Shown here: positions 25,897 through 34,121 of the stretch, in pieces
Position numbering within the stretch: the first letter of the stretch is position 1
How the letters are laid out: every line of letters begins with the position of its first letter
Assembly (NCBI RefSeq): GCF_001187915.1
Contig: NZ_LGIU01000085.1
Location: 1 to 64,000 of the forward strand
Reading direction: 5' to 3'
DNA from: Arthrobacter sp. RIT-PI-e
GTDB lineage: Bacteria; Actinomycetota; Actinomycetes; Actinomycetales; Micrococcaceae
DNA: 64,000 nt
Translations under genes and position numbers: made by a program
Notes under the pieces: model-generated
What the model was told of the DNA's origin: nothing
The model's database searches: none
Seen by the model: the letters and a program-made list of their open reading frames with translations, nothing else

Positions 25897-27597
25897 TCAG
25901 TACTGGGCGGAGAGCGAGAGCGCTGCCACGATGAGCGCGAGGTGGCTCAGCCCCTGTGGCAGGTTGCCCATGAACGAGTTGTCCGACGGCTCGATCATCT
26001 CCGCCATGATGCCGACGTCGTTCGCGAGGGGCAGGAGCTGCTCCATCAGCTCCACCGCCTCCTCGCGGCGGCCCACGGCCACGAGGGCGGACACGGCCCA
26101 GTAGGCGCAGGCCACGAACGTGGACTCCTCCTTCTCCATCCCGCTGTACCGGTACAGCAGGGGGCCGGCGCCGAGCTCCTCGCGCAGGGCGTCGATGGTG
26201 GCGGACATCCGGGGGCCGGTGTCGAACCCGGTCATGGCGTGCAGCAGGATCGAGGCATCGAGTTCGGTGGAGCCCGGGTACCAGACGTAGCTCTGGCGCT
26301 CCTCGGACCATCCGTTCTCGTGGACCCACTCGCTGATGCGGTCCCGCTCGGCCGCCCAGCGTTCCACCGAGCCCTGCATCTGCCCACGCTCGGCGAGCAG
26401 TACCGCGCAGCGCAGGGCGTTCCAGCACCCGAGCTTGGAACTGACGTAGTGCCGTTCCTCCGGTAGCTCCCAGATCCCTGCGTCGCGCCGGTGCCAGACG
26501 TCGCAGGCGAGATCGGCGAGGTCGGCGAGCTGGCGGATGGTGGCCGGGTCCAGGACGTGACCGGCGTCCACGTACTGCCAGACGATGTCGAAGACGTCGC
26601 CGAAGACCCCGAGCTGGAGCTGTCCGGCGGCGGGGTTGCCGTCCACCACGGGGCCGATCCCGCGCCACCCCGTCAGGTCGGGGGTCTTGGTTCCCTGCGG
26701 CAGGTCGCCGTTGAGCCGGGTGAACACCTCGAGCTCCGTACCCTGCGCGCGGAGGTTCTTCAGCATCCAGGACACCGCGGCGTGGACCTCCTCGCGGACC
26801 CCCACCCGGGTGAGCGAGTGCAGCGTGTAGGCGGTGTCCCGTACCCAGGTGTAGCGGTAGTCCCAGTTCTTACCGCCCGCGAGGCTCTCCGGCAGGGAGG
26901 TGGTGGCCGCTGCGGCGATCGACCCCGACGGGCTGTGCAGCAGGAGCTTCAGCGCCAGGGCACTCCGGAGCACCTCCTCCCGGTAGTCGCCGTCGTACGC
27001 GAAGTCCTCGGACCAGGTCTCCCAGTTGCGGATGGTGCGGTCCACGCCGTCGTCGATGGTCCGCGGATCCGGGAGCGGGAGCGGCTCCTTGTGGGTGGAG
27101 ACCACCGCGATCAGGTGGCGTGATCCCTCCTGCGTGGTGAAGGCTCCCTCGACCAGCTGGCCCTCCGGCTGCGTGAGCCCGTGGTCGATCCCCAGGATCC
27201 CGAGCGCCGTGCCGTCGAGCCGCAGGATCGGATGGTCCGCACCGAGGTCCAGCCAGGGCGAGGCCGCCCCGAAGCAGGTACCGGGCCTGACCTGCCAGGC
27301 CATGCCCACCTGGCCGGAGAGACCGTCGACGCGACGGGCCAACTCCCCCCAGGGCAACCGCCCGGCCACACCGGTGTTGAGGGAATCGGTGACGCGCACG
27401 GTCCCGGTGTCCGTGGTGTAGGTGGTCTCCAGCACGTTGGTCCCGGGCGCGTACCGCCTCTCCACCGCGTACTCGGTGGTCGGCGCGAGCATCATGAAGC
27501 CCTCGTCGGCGTCCAGGATCCGCGCGAAGGCGGGGCGCGAGTCGAGGTCCGGCGTGGGATACCAGTCGATCGAACCGTCCAGTGCCACCAGTGCCAC
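25897..27597 (-). CDS. GH15-family glucoamylase/trehalase-like enzyme
   Basis: 566 residues from GTG 27597. Motifs: SIDWYPTPDLDSRPAFARIL, AGGKNWDYRYTWVRDTAYTL (substrate site), the catalytic segment GIWELPEERHYVSSKLGCWN, and the C-terminal AEMIEPSDNSFMGNLPQGLS, all GH15 hallmarks. It is probably cytosolic; no signal peptide is seen. Conserved-looking coding sequence (DLRSYAALGDGRTVAL) extends in frame upstream to about 27663 but has no ATG, GTG or TTG there; the frame only opens with ATC at 27663 behind GAGAGG. The true start is therefore uncertain and may be an ATC codon or a damaged ATG. Substrate (dextrin, trehalose) unknown. Confidence 0.87.
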   Translation of the reverse strand: MALVALDGSIDWYPTPDLDSRPAFARILDADEGFMMLAPTTEYAVERRYAPGTNVLETTYTTDTGTVRVTDSLNTGVAGRLPWGELARRVDGLSGQVGMAWQVRPGTCFGAASPWLDLGADHPILRLDGTALGILGIDHGLTQPEGQLVEGAFTTQEGSRHLIAVVSTHKEPLPLPDPRTIDDGVDRTIRNWETWSEDFAYDGDYREEVLRSALALKLLLHSPSGSIAAAATTSLPESLAGGKNWDYRYTWVRDTAYTLHSLTRVGVREEVHAAVSWMLKNLRAQGTELEVFTRLNGDLPQGTKTPDLTGWRGIGPVVDGNPAAGQLQLGVFGDVFDIVWQYVDAGHVLDPATIRQLADLADLACDVWHRRDAGIWELPEERHYVSSKLGCWNALRCAVLLAERGQMQGSVERWAAERDRISEWVHENGWSEERQSYVWYPGSTELDASILLHAMTGFDTGPRMSATIDALREELGAGPLLYRYSGMEKEESTFVACAYWAVSALVAVGRREEAVELMEQLLPLANDVGIMAEMIEPSDNSFMGNLPQGLSHLALIVAALSLSAQY

Positions 27598-27696
27598 GGT
27601 ACGGCCGTCACCGAGGGCGGCGTAGGAACGGAGGTCGACGAAGCCGGCCTGGTCTCGTGTGATGATGTGCCCTCTCGTTCCTGCGCCGCCGTGGTC

Positions 27697-27819
27697 CTAC
27701 CTGCCGTACTTCCCGTTGTACCGCCGCTTGTCCGCGCGGGGCTGCTGCTGGTTGCCCCTCCTGTTCAGGACGCGGGAGGCGATGACGGGTACCAGGGCCC
27801 AGAGGATTCTTTTCAGCAT
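27697..27819 (-). CDS. Small basic protein
   Basis: 40 residues: one hydrophobic stretch ILWALVPVIASRVLN followed by a very basic Gln/Arg/Lys/Tyr tail (RRGNQQQPRADKRRYNGKYG). AGGA lies 6 nt before ATG 27819. It directly precedes the GH15 gene in the same direction and may be its operon partner. The family is not recognised; it looks like a membrane-attached or nucleic-acid-binding peptide. Confidence 0.65.
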   Translation of the reverse strand: MLKRILWALVPVIASRVLNRRGNQQQPRADKRRYNGKYGR

Positions 27820-27881
27820 GGGATGTCCTAACGATCAGCGGTCGGTGCCGCGGTGGTGATCATCATCCTACTGACTATTTC

Positions 27882-29348
27882 CTACATGGTTCCGGCTTCC
27901 GTCACGAACGCGCGCAGGGCCCGGAGCTGGGCGTCCCGTGCCGTCGGATTCAGGTACATCATGTGACCCGCCTCGTGGTAGTGGTGGGTGAACCGTGCGC
28001 GTGCGGCGTCGTCGAGGTTCATGTGCGCCCACACGTACTCGGCCGCGAAATGGGGTGTTGCGCCGTCGTGGTACCCGTAGTCCACGTGCACCCGCAGGGC
28101 CGGGTTGTGCACCATGAGCCGTTCCAGCACGCCCGACACGTCCACGGGAGCACCCTCGAACGTCCGGTAGCTCCACGGGTGCACCCGCGCGGTGAGGATC
28201 TCGTAGGGGAGGTCGTTCTCGTACCCGAGCTCGGCGCGGACGTAGTGGTTCATCGCCGCGGAGTACGGGCCGGTGATGGCCCTGATGCTCGGATCGTCGA
28301 AGGAGTCCGAGGCCTGCAGGTGTTCCGGCCGGGCCGTGAAGCGCGCGTCGATCCGGCCGACGGCCAGACCCTCCTCGCGCAGGAGCTCCGCGGCGAACTC
28401 GTGGTACGCCCAGCGGAGGTCTGTCCGGCGGATGAAGCCCTCGTCCAGGGTGGTGATGGCGTGCAGGCGTGCCACCACCTCGTCCTTCTCCGCAGCGGTG
28501 AGCCGGCTGCCCTGGGTGAGCGCGTACCCGAAGTCGCGCGCCGCGTACTCCTCGGCCTCACGGACCACGTCCGCGAGCTCCCGGTCGCCGTGCCTGCCGT
28601 GGTAGTGGGCCACCGCCGCGTAGGTGGGCAGGTGCAGCGCGTACGGGAGGTCGCTGCCCGGGAAGAACCGCAGCGTGGACATGTTCAGCACGGTGGAGAT
28701 GAGGCCCAGGCCGTTCACGGTCATGCCGTAGGCGTCGAAGAGCCTGCCGGCCACGGCCACCGCGCGGAGCGTGCCGTAGCTCTCGCCCACCAGGTACTTG
28801 GGGGAGAGCCACCGGTTGTTGCGCGTGGTCCAGAGCCGGATGACCTCGGCCACGAGGTCCCGGTCCTCGACGAAGGCGTGGAACTCGTCGGCCTGCTCAC
28901 CCTCCACCACGCGGGAGTACCCGGTGTTCACGGGGTCGATCATGACGAGGTCGCTCGACTCCAGGAGCGAGTCCGGGTTGTCCACGAGGCCGAAGGGTGC
29001 CGGCGTCATGGAGCCGACGTCGCCCGAGTCCACCAGGCGGGGGCCGAGCAGCCCCAGGTGCAGCCACACGGAGGCGGAGCCCGGCCCGCCGTTGAAGGCG
29101 AAGGTCACGGGCCTGCCGGGTTCGGCGTCCTGCTTCGTGTAGGCCACGACGAAGATCTCGGCCTTGGGCCTGAAGCCGTCCGCCTTGCCGTCCTTCGTCT
29201 CCTCGCGCCGCAGCACCAGCCGGCCCGTGGTGGTGGTGTACCTCAGGCCCGAGGGGGAGGTGTGCTCCTTGACCGCGAAGTCGTCGGAGACCTCCTTCGC
29301 CGTGACCGGGGAGGAATCCTTGGGTGTGTCCTTCGTCTCGTCAGCCAT
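27882..29348 (-). CDS. S10 family serine carboxypeptidase-like peptidase
   Basis: 488 residues. Catalytic Ser in VGESYGT near residue 190, Asp in VDYGYHDGATP and His in HHYHEAGHMMYL, in the S10 order. The oxyanion region is FAFNGGPGSASVW. No signal peptide, so it is probably cytosolic, as is usual for bacterial S10 proteins. ATG 29348 follows a TAGAGT box by 6 nt with no ribosome site, so a leaderless mRNA is likely. Substrate unknown; it stands alone. Confidence 0.93.
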   Translation of the reverse strand: MADETKDTPKDSSPVTAKEVSDDFAVKEHTSPSGLRYTTTTGRLVLRREETKDGKADGFRPKAEIFVVAYTKQDAEPGRPVTFAFNGGPGSASVWLHLGLLGPRLVDSGDVGSMTPAPFGLVDNPDSLLESSDLVMIDPVNTGYSRVVEGEQADEFHAFVEDRDLVAEVIRLWTTRNNRWLSPKYLVGESYGTLRAVAVAGRLFDAYGMTVNGLGLISTVLNMSTLRFFPGSDLPYALHLPTYAAVAHYHGRHGDRELADVVREAEEYAARDFGYALTQGSRLTAAEKDEVVARLHAITTLDEGFIRRTDLRWAYHEFAAELLREEGLAVGRIDARFTARPEHLQASDSFDDPSIRAITGPYSAAMNHYVRAELGYENDLPYEILTARVHPWSYRTFEGAPVDVSGVLERLMVHNPALRVHVDYGYHDGATPHFAAEYVWAHMNLDDAARARFTHHYHEAGHMMYLNPTARDAQLRALRAFVTEAGTM

Positions 29349-29354
29349 GCCAGC

Positions 29355-29360
29355 ACTCTA
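29355..29360 (-). promoter_or_regulatory. -10 box of a leaderless start
   Basis: TAGAGT on the minus strand, 6 nt before ATG 29348. Confidence 0.5.
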
Positions 29361-29408
29361 CCGGTGGTTCCCCGAAGCAACAGATCTCCGCCGGTGGGTC
29401 CGGGTGTC

Positions 29409-31007
29409 CTACCGGGGCTGCTGCACCTGCTGTGCGGACCCGGGTGAGGGTGCGTCGTCGAGCGCCGGTTCCGCGGCGGAGCCGCCGGCCGGGGAATGCC
29501 CGGTCGCGCCGGCGTCGTCCGCCCAGGCGGTGGTGTGCTGCGGTTTCGCGAAGAACAGGGCGGCACCGAAGCCGATGATCACCACGGTGGCCGGGAGGTA
29601 GAGGGCCTGGCCCATCGACAGTGCGTACCCGGCCAGTGCCTCGTCCGGTAGCGCCGTCCCCGGCGTGGTGCTGACGCCGTCCGCCCCCACCAGGTTCGTG
29701 GTCAGGCGCGCCTGCATGATCGCGGCGATCGCCGCGCTGCCGAGCACCGCGCCCATCTGCCGCGTGGTGTTGTAGACGCCGGATCCCGCACCGGCGAGCG
29801 ACGGGCTGAGGTTGCGGGTGGCGGTCAGGGACACCGGTGACCAGATCCCCGCGCTCGAGAGTCCGAGCAGGGCGATCGGCAGGAGCAGCTGCCAGATCGG
29901 GACGTCCGGGGTGAGGATGGAGCCGAGCCAGAACAGTGCCGCGGACATGCCGGCGAACCCGGCGATCGCGATGTACTTGGGGTTGCCGCGCTGCACGTAC
30001 TTCCCCACGAACGGTGCCAGGACGCCGGAGATCACGGCCATGGGGGTGAGGAGCAGTGCCGCCTGCGTGGGGGAGAGGCCCCGGACGGTCTGGGCGTACA
30101 GCATGAGCGGCAGGGTCATGGTGGTGATGGTGAAGCCCATGGCGGTGATGGAGGTGTTGGCCAGGGAGAAGTTGCGGTCCCCGAAGAGCCTCAGGGGTAC
30201 CAGGGGCTCGCCCCGGTTGAACCGCTGCCAGAGCACGAAGGCGAAGAGCAGCACGATGCCGCCGATGATCAGCGACCACACCGAGAGCGGCCCGGCGATG
30301 GTGCCCCAGTCGTACGTCTCGCCCTCCTGGATGCCGAACACCAGGCAGAAGAGGCCGGCGGCGCTGAGGAACACTCCGAGGAAGTCGAACCGGCGGGACG
30401 TGGTGGGCAGCGTGGGCACCAGGCGTGCGGCCAGGACGAAGCCGACGACGCCGACGGGCACGTTGATGAAGAAGATCCACTCCCAGCCGGCGGAGTCCAC
30501 CAGCAGGCCGCCGACCACGGGCCCCACGAGGGTCGCGATGCCGGCCACGGACCCCCACAGCCCCATCGCGGCCCCACGCCGCTCCGGCGGGAAGATCCGG
30601 GTGATCACGGACATGGTCTGCGGTGTCATCAGGGCCGCCCCGAGGCCCTGAAGCACGCGCGCGAGGATGAGGGCGTCCACGGAGCCGGCGAACCCGCACC
30701 AGGCACTGGAGACGGTGAACACCACGAGCCCGATCAGGTAGATGCGCTTCGGGCCGAAGCGGTCCCCGAGCCGCCCGGCCATGAGCAGCGGCACCGCATA
30801 GGCCAGGAGATAGGCGCTGGTCACCCAGATCACGCTGTCGATCCCCGCTCCGAGTCCCTCCATGATGGCGGGGGTGGCCACCGAGACGATCGTGGAGTCC
30901 ACGAGGATCATGAAGAAACCGATGACGAGGGACCACAGGGCCGGCCAGGGCCTGATGTCCTGATCCGTGTGCTGGGCAGGGGTCGACCGGGGGGCTTTGC
31001 TGGGCAT
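29409..31007 (-). CDS. DHA2-family MFS efflux transporter
   Basis: 532 residues with 14 predicted helices. Seen: ALWSLVIGFFMILVDSTIVS (helix 1 with the conserved Asp), loop motif A AGRLGDRFGPKRIYLIG, motif C in helix 5 (SVAGIATLVGPVVGG) and VDSAGWEWIFFINVPVG typical of the EmrB/QacA group. An acidic/Ser tail of about 40 residues ends the protein. Start ATG 31007 follows TAGTCT by 7 nt without a ribosome site. An upstream start (31037) would add ten residues. Drug or metabolite export is likely; no regulator is adjacent. Confidence 0.92.
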   Translation of the reverse strand: MPSKAPRSTPAQHTDQDIRPWPALWSLVIGFFMILVDSTIVSVATPAIMEGLGAGIDSVIWVTSAYLLAYAVPLLMAGRLGDRFGPKRIYLIGLVVFTVSSAWCGFAGSVDALILARVLQGLGAALMTPQTMSVITRIFPPERRGAAMGLWGSVAGIATLVGPVVGGLLVDSAGWEWIFFINVPVGVVGFVLAARLVPTLPTTSRRFDFLGVFLSAAGLFCLVFGIQEGETYDWGTIAGPLSVWSLIIGGIVLLFAFVLWQRFNRGEPLVPLRLFGDRNFSLANTSITAMGFTITTMTLPLMLYAQTVRGLSPTQAALLLTPMAVISGVLAPFVGKYVQRGNPKYIAIAGFAGMSAALFWLGSILTPDVPIWQLLLPIALLGLSSAGIWSPVSLTATRNLSPSLAGAGSGVYNTTRQMGAVLGSAAIAAIMQARLTTNLVGADGVSTTPGTALPDEALAGYALSMGQALYLPATVVIIGFGAALFFAKPQHTTAWADDAGATGHSPAGGSAAEPALDDAPSPGSAQQVQQPR

Positions 31008-31014
31008 GCCGAGA

Positions 31015-31020
31015 AGACTA
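31015..31020 (-). promoter_or_regulatory. -10 box of a leaderless start
   Basis: TAGTCT on the minus strand, 7 nt before ATG 31007. Confidence 0.45.
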
Positions 31021-31067
31021 CTCCCGCCTCCTGACAAATCCCGGGCTCGCCCGGGGAACGGTGTGCT

Positions 31068-31097
31068 TTGGGCATACCCTCCGCTTCTGGGTACAGT
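31068..31097 (+). promoter_or_regulatory. Promoter of tRNA-Ala
   Basis: TTGGGC (31068-31073) and TACAGT (31092-31097) with an 18-bp spacer; the tRNA begins 22 nt downstream. Confidence 0.55.
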
Positions 31098-31118
31098 ATT
31101 GGTGTTCGGAAGTGGTGC

Positions 31119-31191
31119 GGGGCTTTAGCTCAGTTGGTAGAGCGTTTCGTTCGCAATGAAAAGGTCAGGGGTTCGATTCCCCTAAGCTCCA
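31119..31191 (+). tRNA. tRNA-Ala(CGC)
   Basis: 73 nt with all four arms. Acceptor GGGGCTT pairs with AAGCTCC, including the G3-U70 wobble that identifies alanine tRNAs; discriminator A. The D-arm GCTC/GAGC, anticodon loop TTCGCAA (anticodon CGC, codon GCG) and T-arm AGGGG-TTCGATT-CCCCT are normal. CCA is not encoded. The last three bases overlap the 68-bp palindrome. Confidence 0.96.
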
Positions 31192-31256
31192 CGATCCGGA
31201 ACGACGAAGAAGGGCCCCTGCATGCAGGGGCCCTTCTTCGTCGTTCCGGATCGTGG
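31189..31256. terminator. 68-bp perfect palindrome after the tRNA
   Basis: Arms of 34 bp without a mismatch or spacer, centred between 31222 and 31223. The core GAAGAAGGGCCCC and its complement is a very strong stem. It starts inside the tRNA 3' end and stops 13 bp before the end of the convergent DUF5684 gene, so it can terminate both transcripts. Confidence 0.8.
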
Positions 31257-31269
31257 CCACAGGTCCCGG

Positions 31270-31740
31270 TCAGTAGGCCCCGGTCGGAGTCCGGGGAGCG
31301 GACCCGAGGGGGCGCTGCGCCGCCTCGCGTCCCAGGTAGCGGGCCGAGCCGTAGGACAGCACGAAGTACATGATGACGGCGAACAGGAAGAGCAGGATCG
31401 CCGTGCCCACGCCCTTGCCGAAGACCTTCGCCACGTTGATCGCGAGGAGGACCAGGGCCACGAGGTTGAGCAGTGGGATGAAGAGGAGGATCACCAGCCA
31501 GGCGGACAGCCCGGCGATCCGGAAGAGGACGATGTAGTTGTAGATCGGGACGAAGGCGGCCCAGGCCGGGCGCCCGGCCTTCGCGAAGATGCCCTTGAGG
31601 GCGAAGCCGGTGATCACGATGGTGAGGATGAAGCCGAGGGGGCCGCCGATGGCGGCACCGGCAGCGAAGGCGGGATCGGTGGTGGTGTTCGAGGAGAGCG
31701 CCGGCAGCATGCCGCCGGCGGCGAGGAGAAGTGGTGTCAT
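31270..31740 (-). CDS. DUF5684 membrane protein
   Basis: 156 residues with four or five helices: ALKGIFAKAGRPAWAAFVPI with IYNYIVLFRIAG is the family signature, after a first helix GPLGFILTIVITGFAL. Later helices are AWLVILLFIPLLNLVALVLL and GTAILLFLFAVIMYFVL. The N-terminal 25 residues could be a signal anchor. Function unknown. Convergent with tRNA-Ala. Confidence 0.87.
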   Translation of the reverse strand: MTPLLLAAGGMLPALSSNTTTDPAFAAGAAIGGPLGFILTIVITGFALKGIFAKAGRPAWAAFVPIYNYIVLFRIAGLSAWLVILLFIPLLNLVALVLLAINVAKVFGKGVGTAILLFLFAVIMYFVLSYGSARYLGREAAQRPLGSAPRTPTGAY

Positions 31741-31795
31741 GCCTCGAACAGTACGGGCGCCCCTGCCGGATCCACGTCAACGGCGTGGCGTGGCG

Positions 31796-32062
31796 CTACT
31801 CCTCCGCCTGCCTCCGTGCCCAGGGGCGCTTGGTCACCACGCGCACCAGCGGCGCGAGCCAGGAGAGCATCAGGAGCAGGGTGAAGGTGCTGCTGAGCGA
31901 GGAACCCAGCGTGATGGCGGGAAGCAGCTGCTGCACGGCGACGACGATCACCACCACGAGGAGCACCTTCTTGACGGTGCCGAGCACCTGCAGCGGGATG
32001 GGTCGGGGCCAGGGCGTGAAGTCGGCGGGATCGGTCTCCGTCGGGTGTTCCTCGGAATTCAT
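31796..32062 (-). CDS. Small membrane protein
   Basis: 88 residues with two helices: VKKVLLVVVIVVAVQQLLPA (about 29-48) and STFTLLLMLSWLAPLVRVV (about 57-76), and a short charged end RPWARRQAEE. ATG 32062 was chosen with GGGGAGG 5 nt upstream; an earlier ATG at 32104 lacks one. The family is not recognised. Confidence 0.7.
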   Translation of the reverse strand: MNSEEHPTETDPADFTPWPRPIPLQVLGTVKKVLLVVVIVVAVQQLLPAITLGSSLSSTFTLLLMLSWLAPLVRVVTKRPWARRQAEE

Positions 32063-32151
32063 GCGGCCTCCCCGTCCTCCTGGCTGTCCGCCTCCATTAT
32101 CCACTGTGGTGCGGGGGCGTCGTCACCTCCGGGCGGCACCCCGCAGCTGCG

Positions 32152-33467
32152 TCATGATCCCAGGACGGCCCAGCCGCAGGGCGGGAGGATCAGCTGACCC
32201 GAGCCGTCGGCGCCCGCCTGCCCCGCGAGGACCTCCCCGGCCTGCCCCGTGCCACGGGAGTCCTGCGAGAGGTTCAGCGCCACCACGAGGTGGTCACTGC
32301 CCTCGGACACCCGGTACACCAGTACCTCGTTGGTCAGCTGCAGCACCTCGGTACGGGCCCGGTGCAGCCAGGCGTGCCGCCGGCGCAGGCCGATCAGCTG
32401 CTGGTGCAGCTCGTACACGGGCCGTCCCACGGGGGAGAGCTCCTCGGGGGAGGCCGGGAAGCGGGGCCTGACGTCGTCGTCGCCTCCCGCCCGGTCCTCC
32501 TTGACGCCGCGGTAGGCCTGCTCGTCGCCGTAGTACACGGACGGGCTCCCGCCCACGGTGAACAGGATCACCAGGGCGTGCGCCAGGAGATCGGGGTCCT
32601 CGAGCCTGCTGGCGATCCGCGTGACGTCGTGGTTGCCCAGGAAGGTCAGTGGCGCGAAGGATCCGAGGAGGGCGTTGTGCCGCTCCAGTGCCGCGGCGAG
32701 CTCGAAGAAGTTGGCGTCGTTGAGCGCACTCCACACGGCCTTCCACAGTTCGTACTGGGTGGTGGAATCGAGGCCGCCCTCCCGGACGGCGGCCGCGTGG
32801 TCGCCGTGGATGTACTCGCCCACGAAGTAGGCCTCCGGGTGGGACGCGCCCACCCGGGCGGTCACGCCGGCCCAGAACGACGACGGCACCGCGTAGGCCG
32901 CGTCGAGCCGCCACCCGTCCGCGCCGCGCTGCAGCCAGTGGTCCATGACCTCCACCACGAAGTCGGCCACGGCGGGTTCCTCGTGGTTCAGCGCCACCAG
33001 GTGGTGGTGCCCCTCGAAGTCGCGGTATGCGGGTTCGGCGCCGGGACCGGCGTCCTCGGGCCACTCCAGCGAGAACCACGAGGCCCGCTCGGCGGACGGA
33101 CCCTCATCCAGGACCTGCCGGAACGCGCCGAAGGACCGGCCCGTGTGGTTGAAGACGCCGTCCAGCAGGATCCGCAGACCGCGCGCGCGTGCTTCGGTGA
33201 CGAGGGTGTCGAAGTCGTCGAGGGTGCCGAGGCGCGGATCGATCCGGAAGTAGTCGGTGGTGTCGTACCCGTGGGTCTCGGAGGCGAAGACGGGCCCGAG
33301 TGCCAGGCCCGAGGCGCCGAGTTCCACCGCGTAGTCCAGCCAGGGGATCAGGCTCAGCAGGCGGGGCGGTTCTGCGGGATCGGCGGTGGGGGCTGCTCGG
33401 CCCCGGTGAGGCCGAGGGGGTAGACGTGCCACCAGACGGCGTGCCGGGCCCAGTCGGGTTCGGTCAT
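32152..33467 (-). pseudogene. GH13 alpha-amylase-family enzyme, one-base frameshift
   Basis: Four GH13 regions are intact: DGVFNHTG (I), GWRLDAAYAV (II, nucleophile Asp), VGEYIHGDH (III, acid Glu) and FLGNHDVTRI (IV). The N-terminus is clear, ATG 33467 behind AGGAG and starting MTEPDWARHAVWWHVYPLG, but the frame breaks after about 27 residues in a 5-base G run (plus strand 33388-33392). Adding one base joins GLTGAEQPP to TADPAEPPRLLSLIPWLDY and gives 438 residues, a normal length. Probably a cytosolic alpha-glucosidase or small amylase. Sequencing error is more likely than decay because everything after the shift is fully conserved. Confidence 0.87.
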
Positions 33468-33542
33468 GGGTGGAACTCCTCCGTGGTCGGTGTCCGCCCC
33501 ACGGAGGGCCGCGTCCCGGCCCCGCAGGGCCGCTGCTCCCGT

Positions 33543-33995
33543 CTAGCCTACGTGGGAGAGGAGATCGGTGTTCCCTGCACCCACGTGAGCGGAGAGGAGC
33601 GCCCGGACGGCGGCCGGGTCCAGCTGGGCGGCCTCTGCGATGTCCGGGACCGGCACCCCGGCGGCGGGGGCGCGGTGGATCGCCGCCTCGAGTTCGGCGT
33701 CCGCCTGGTCGACCTTCCCCTGGCAGGACTCCAGGGCCGCCGTGGCCGCGGCGACGCGACGCAGGGCGGGGGAGAGGGGCAGTGCGAGGTCGGCGGGCTC
33801 GGCGAAGGAGAGCTGGAAGCCACAGGAACAGGCCCACACGAGTTCGACGTCGAACCCGGCGTGCACCTGGCCGATGACGCCGTAGCCGGCACCCCGGTAG
33901 GAGGTCTCGCGGAGGGTCATCGCGTCCCCGCAGTGCCGGGGGGCATCCGCTGCGAGGTCGCCGGGGCCGAGGATCTCGGTGATGGTTGCCGTCAT
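33543..33995 (-). CDS. Unknown protein with Cys pairs and HTH-like C-terminus
   Basis: 150 residues. The N-terminal half has possible zinc ligands (PRHCGDAM near residue 20 and WACSCGFQL near 55). The C-terminal half is helical, with a helix-turn-helix-like GVPVPDIAEAAQLDPAAVRA. GGAGAG lies just before ATG 33995. Divergent neighbours give no function. Not recognised. Confidence 0.7.
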   Translation of the reverse strand: MTATITEILGPGDLAADAPRHCGDAMTLRETSYRGAGYGVIGQVHAGFDVELVWACSCGFQLSFAEPADLALPLSPALRRVAAATAALESCQGKVDQADAELEAAIHRAPAAGVPVPDIAEAAQLDPAAVRALLSAHVGAGNTDLLSHVG

Positions 33996-34121
33996 GGCTC
34001 TCCTACCCTTTCGCAGAGAACGGAGCGTGCTCCGAAGTAGTTCGTTTGTCTAGTTATATGTCTGGTGGACCATCCCTGTCCATTCCTGCGGTCCCGCTCC
34101 AAAAGGACGTTGACACGTCCG

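Noticed and set aside
31189-31256. An integration site of a mobile element at the tRNA 3' end
   Set aside because: No integrase, no second copy of the tRNA end in the window and no element; the palindrome is better explained as a terminator.
32152-33837. GH13 gene starting upstream at 33837 as one 561-residue protein
   Set aside because: The first about 150 residues of that frame are Arg/Pro/Gly-rich nonsense; the true N-terminus starts at 33467 in another frame.
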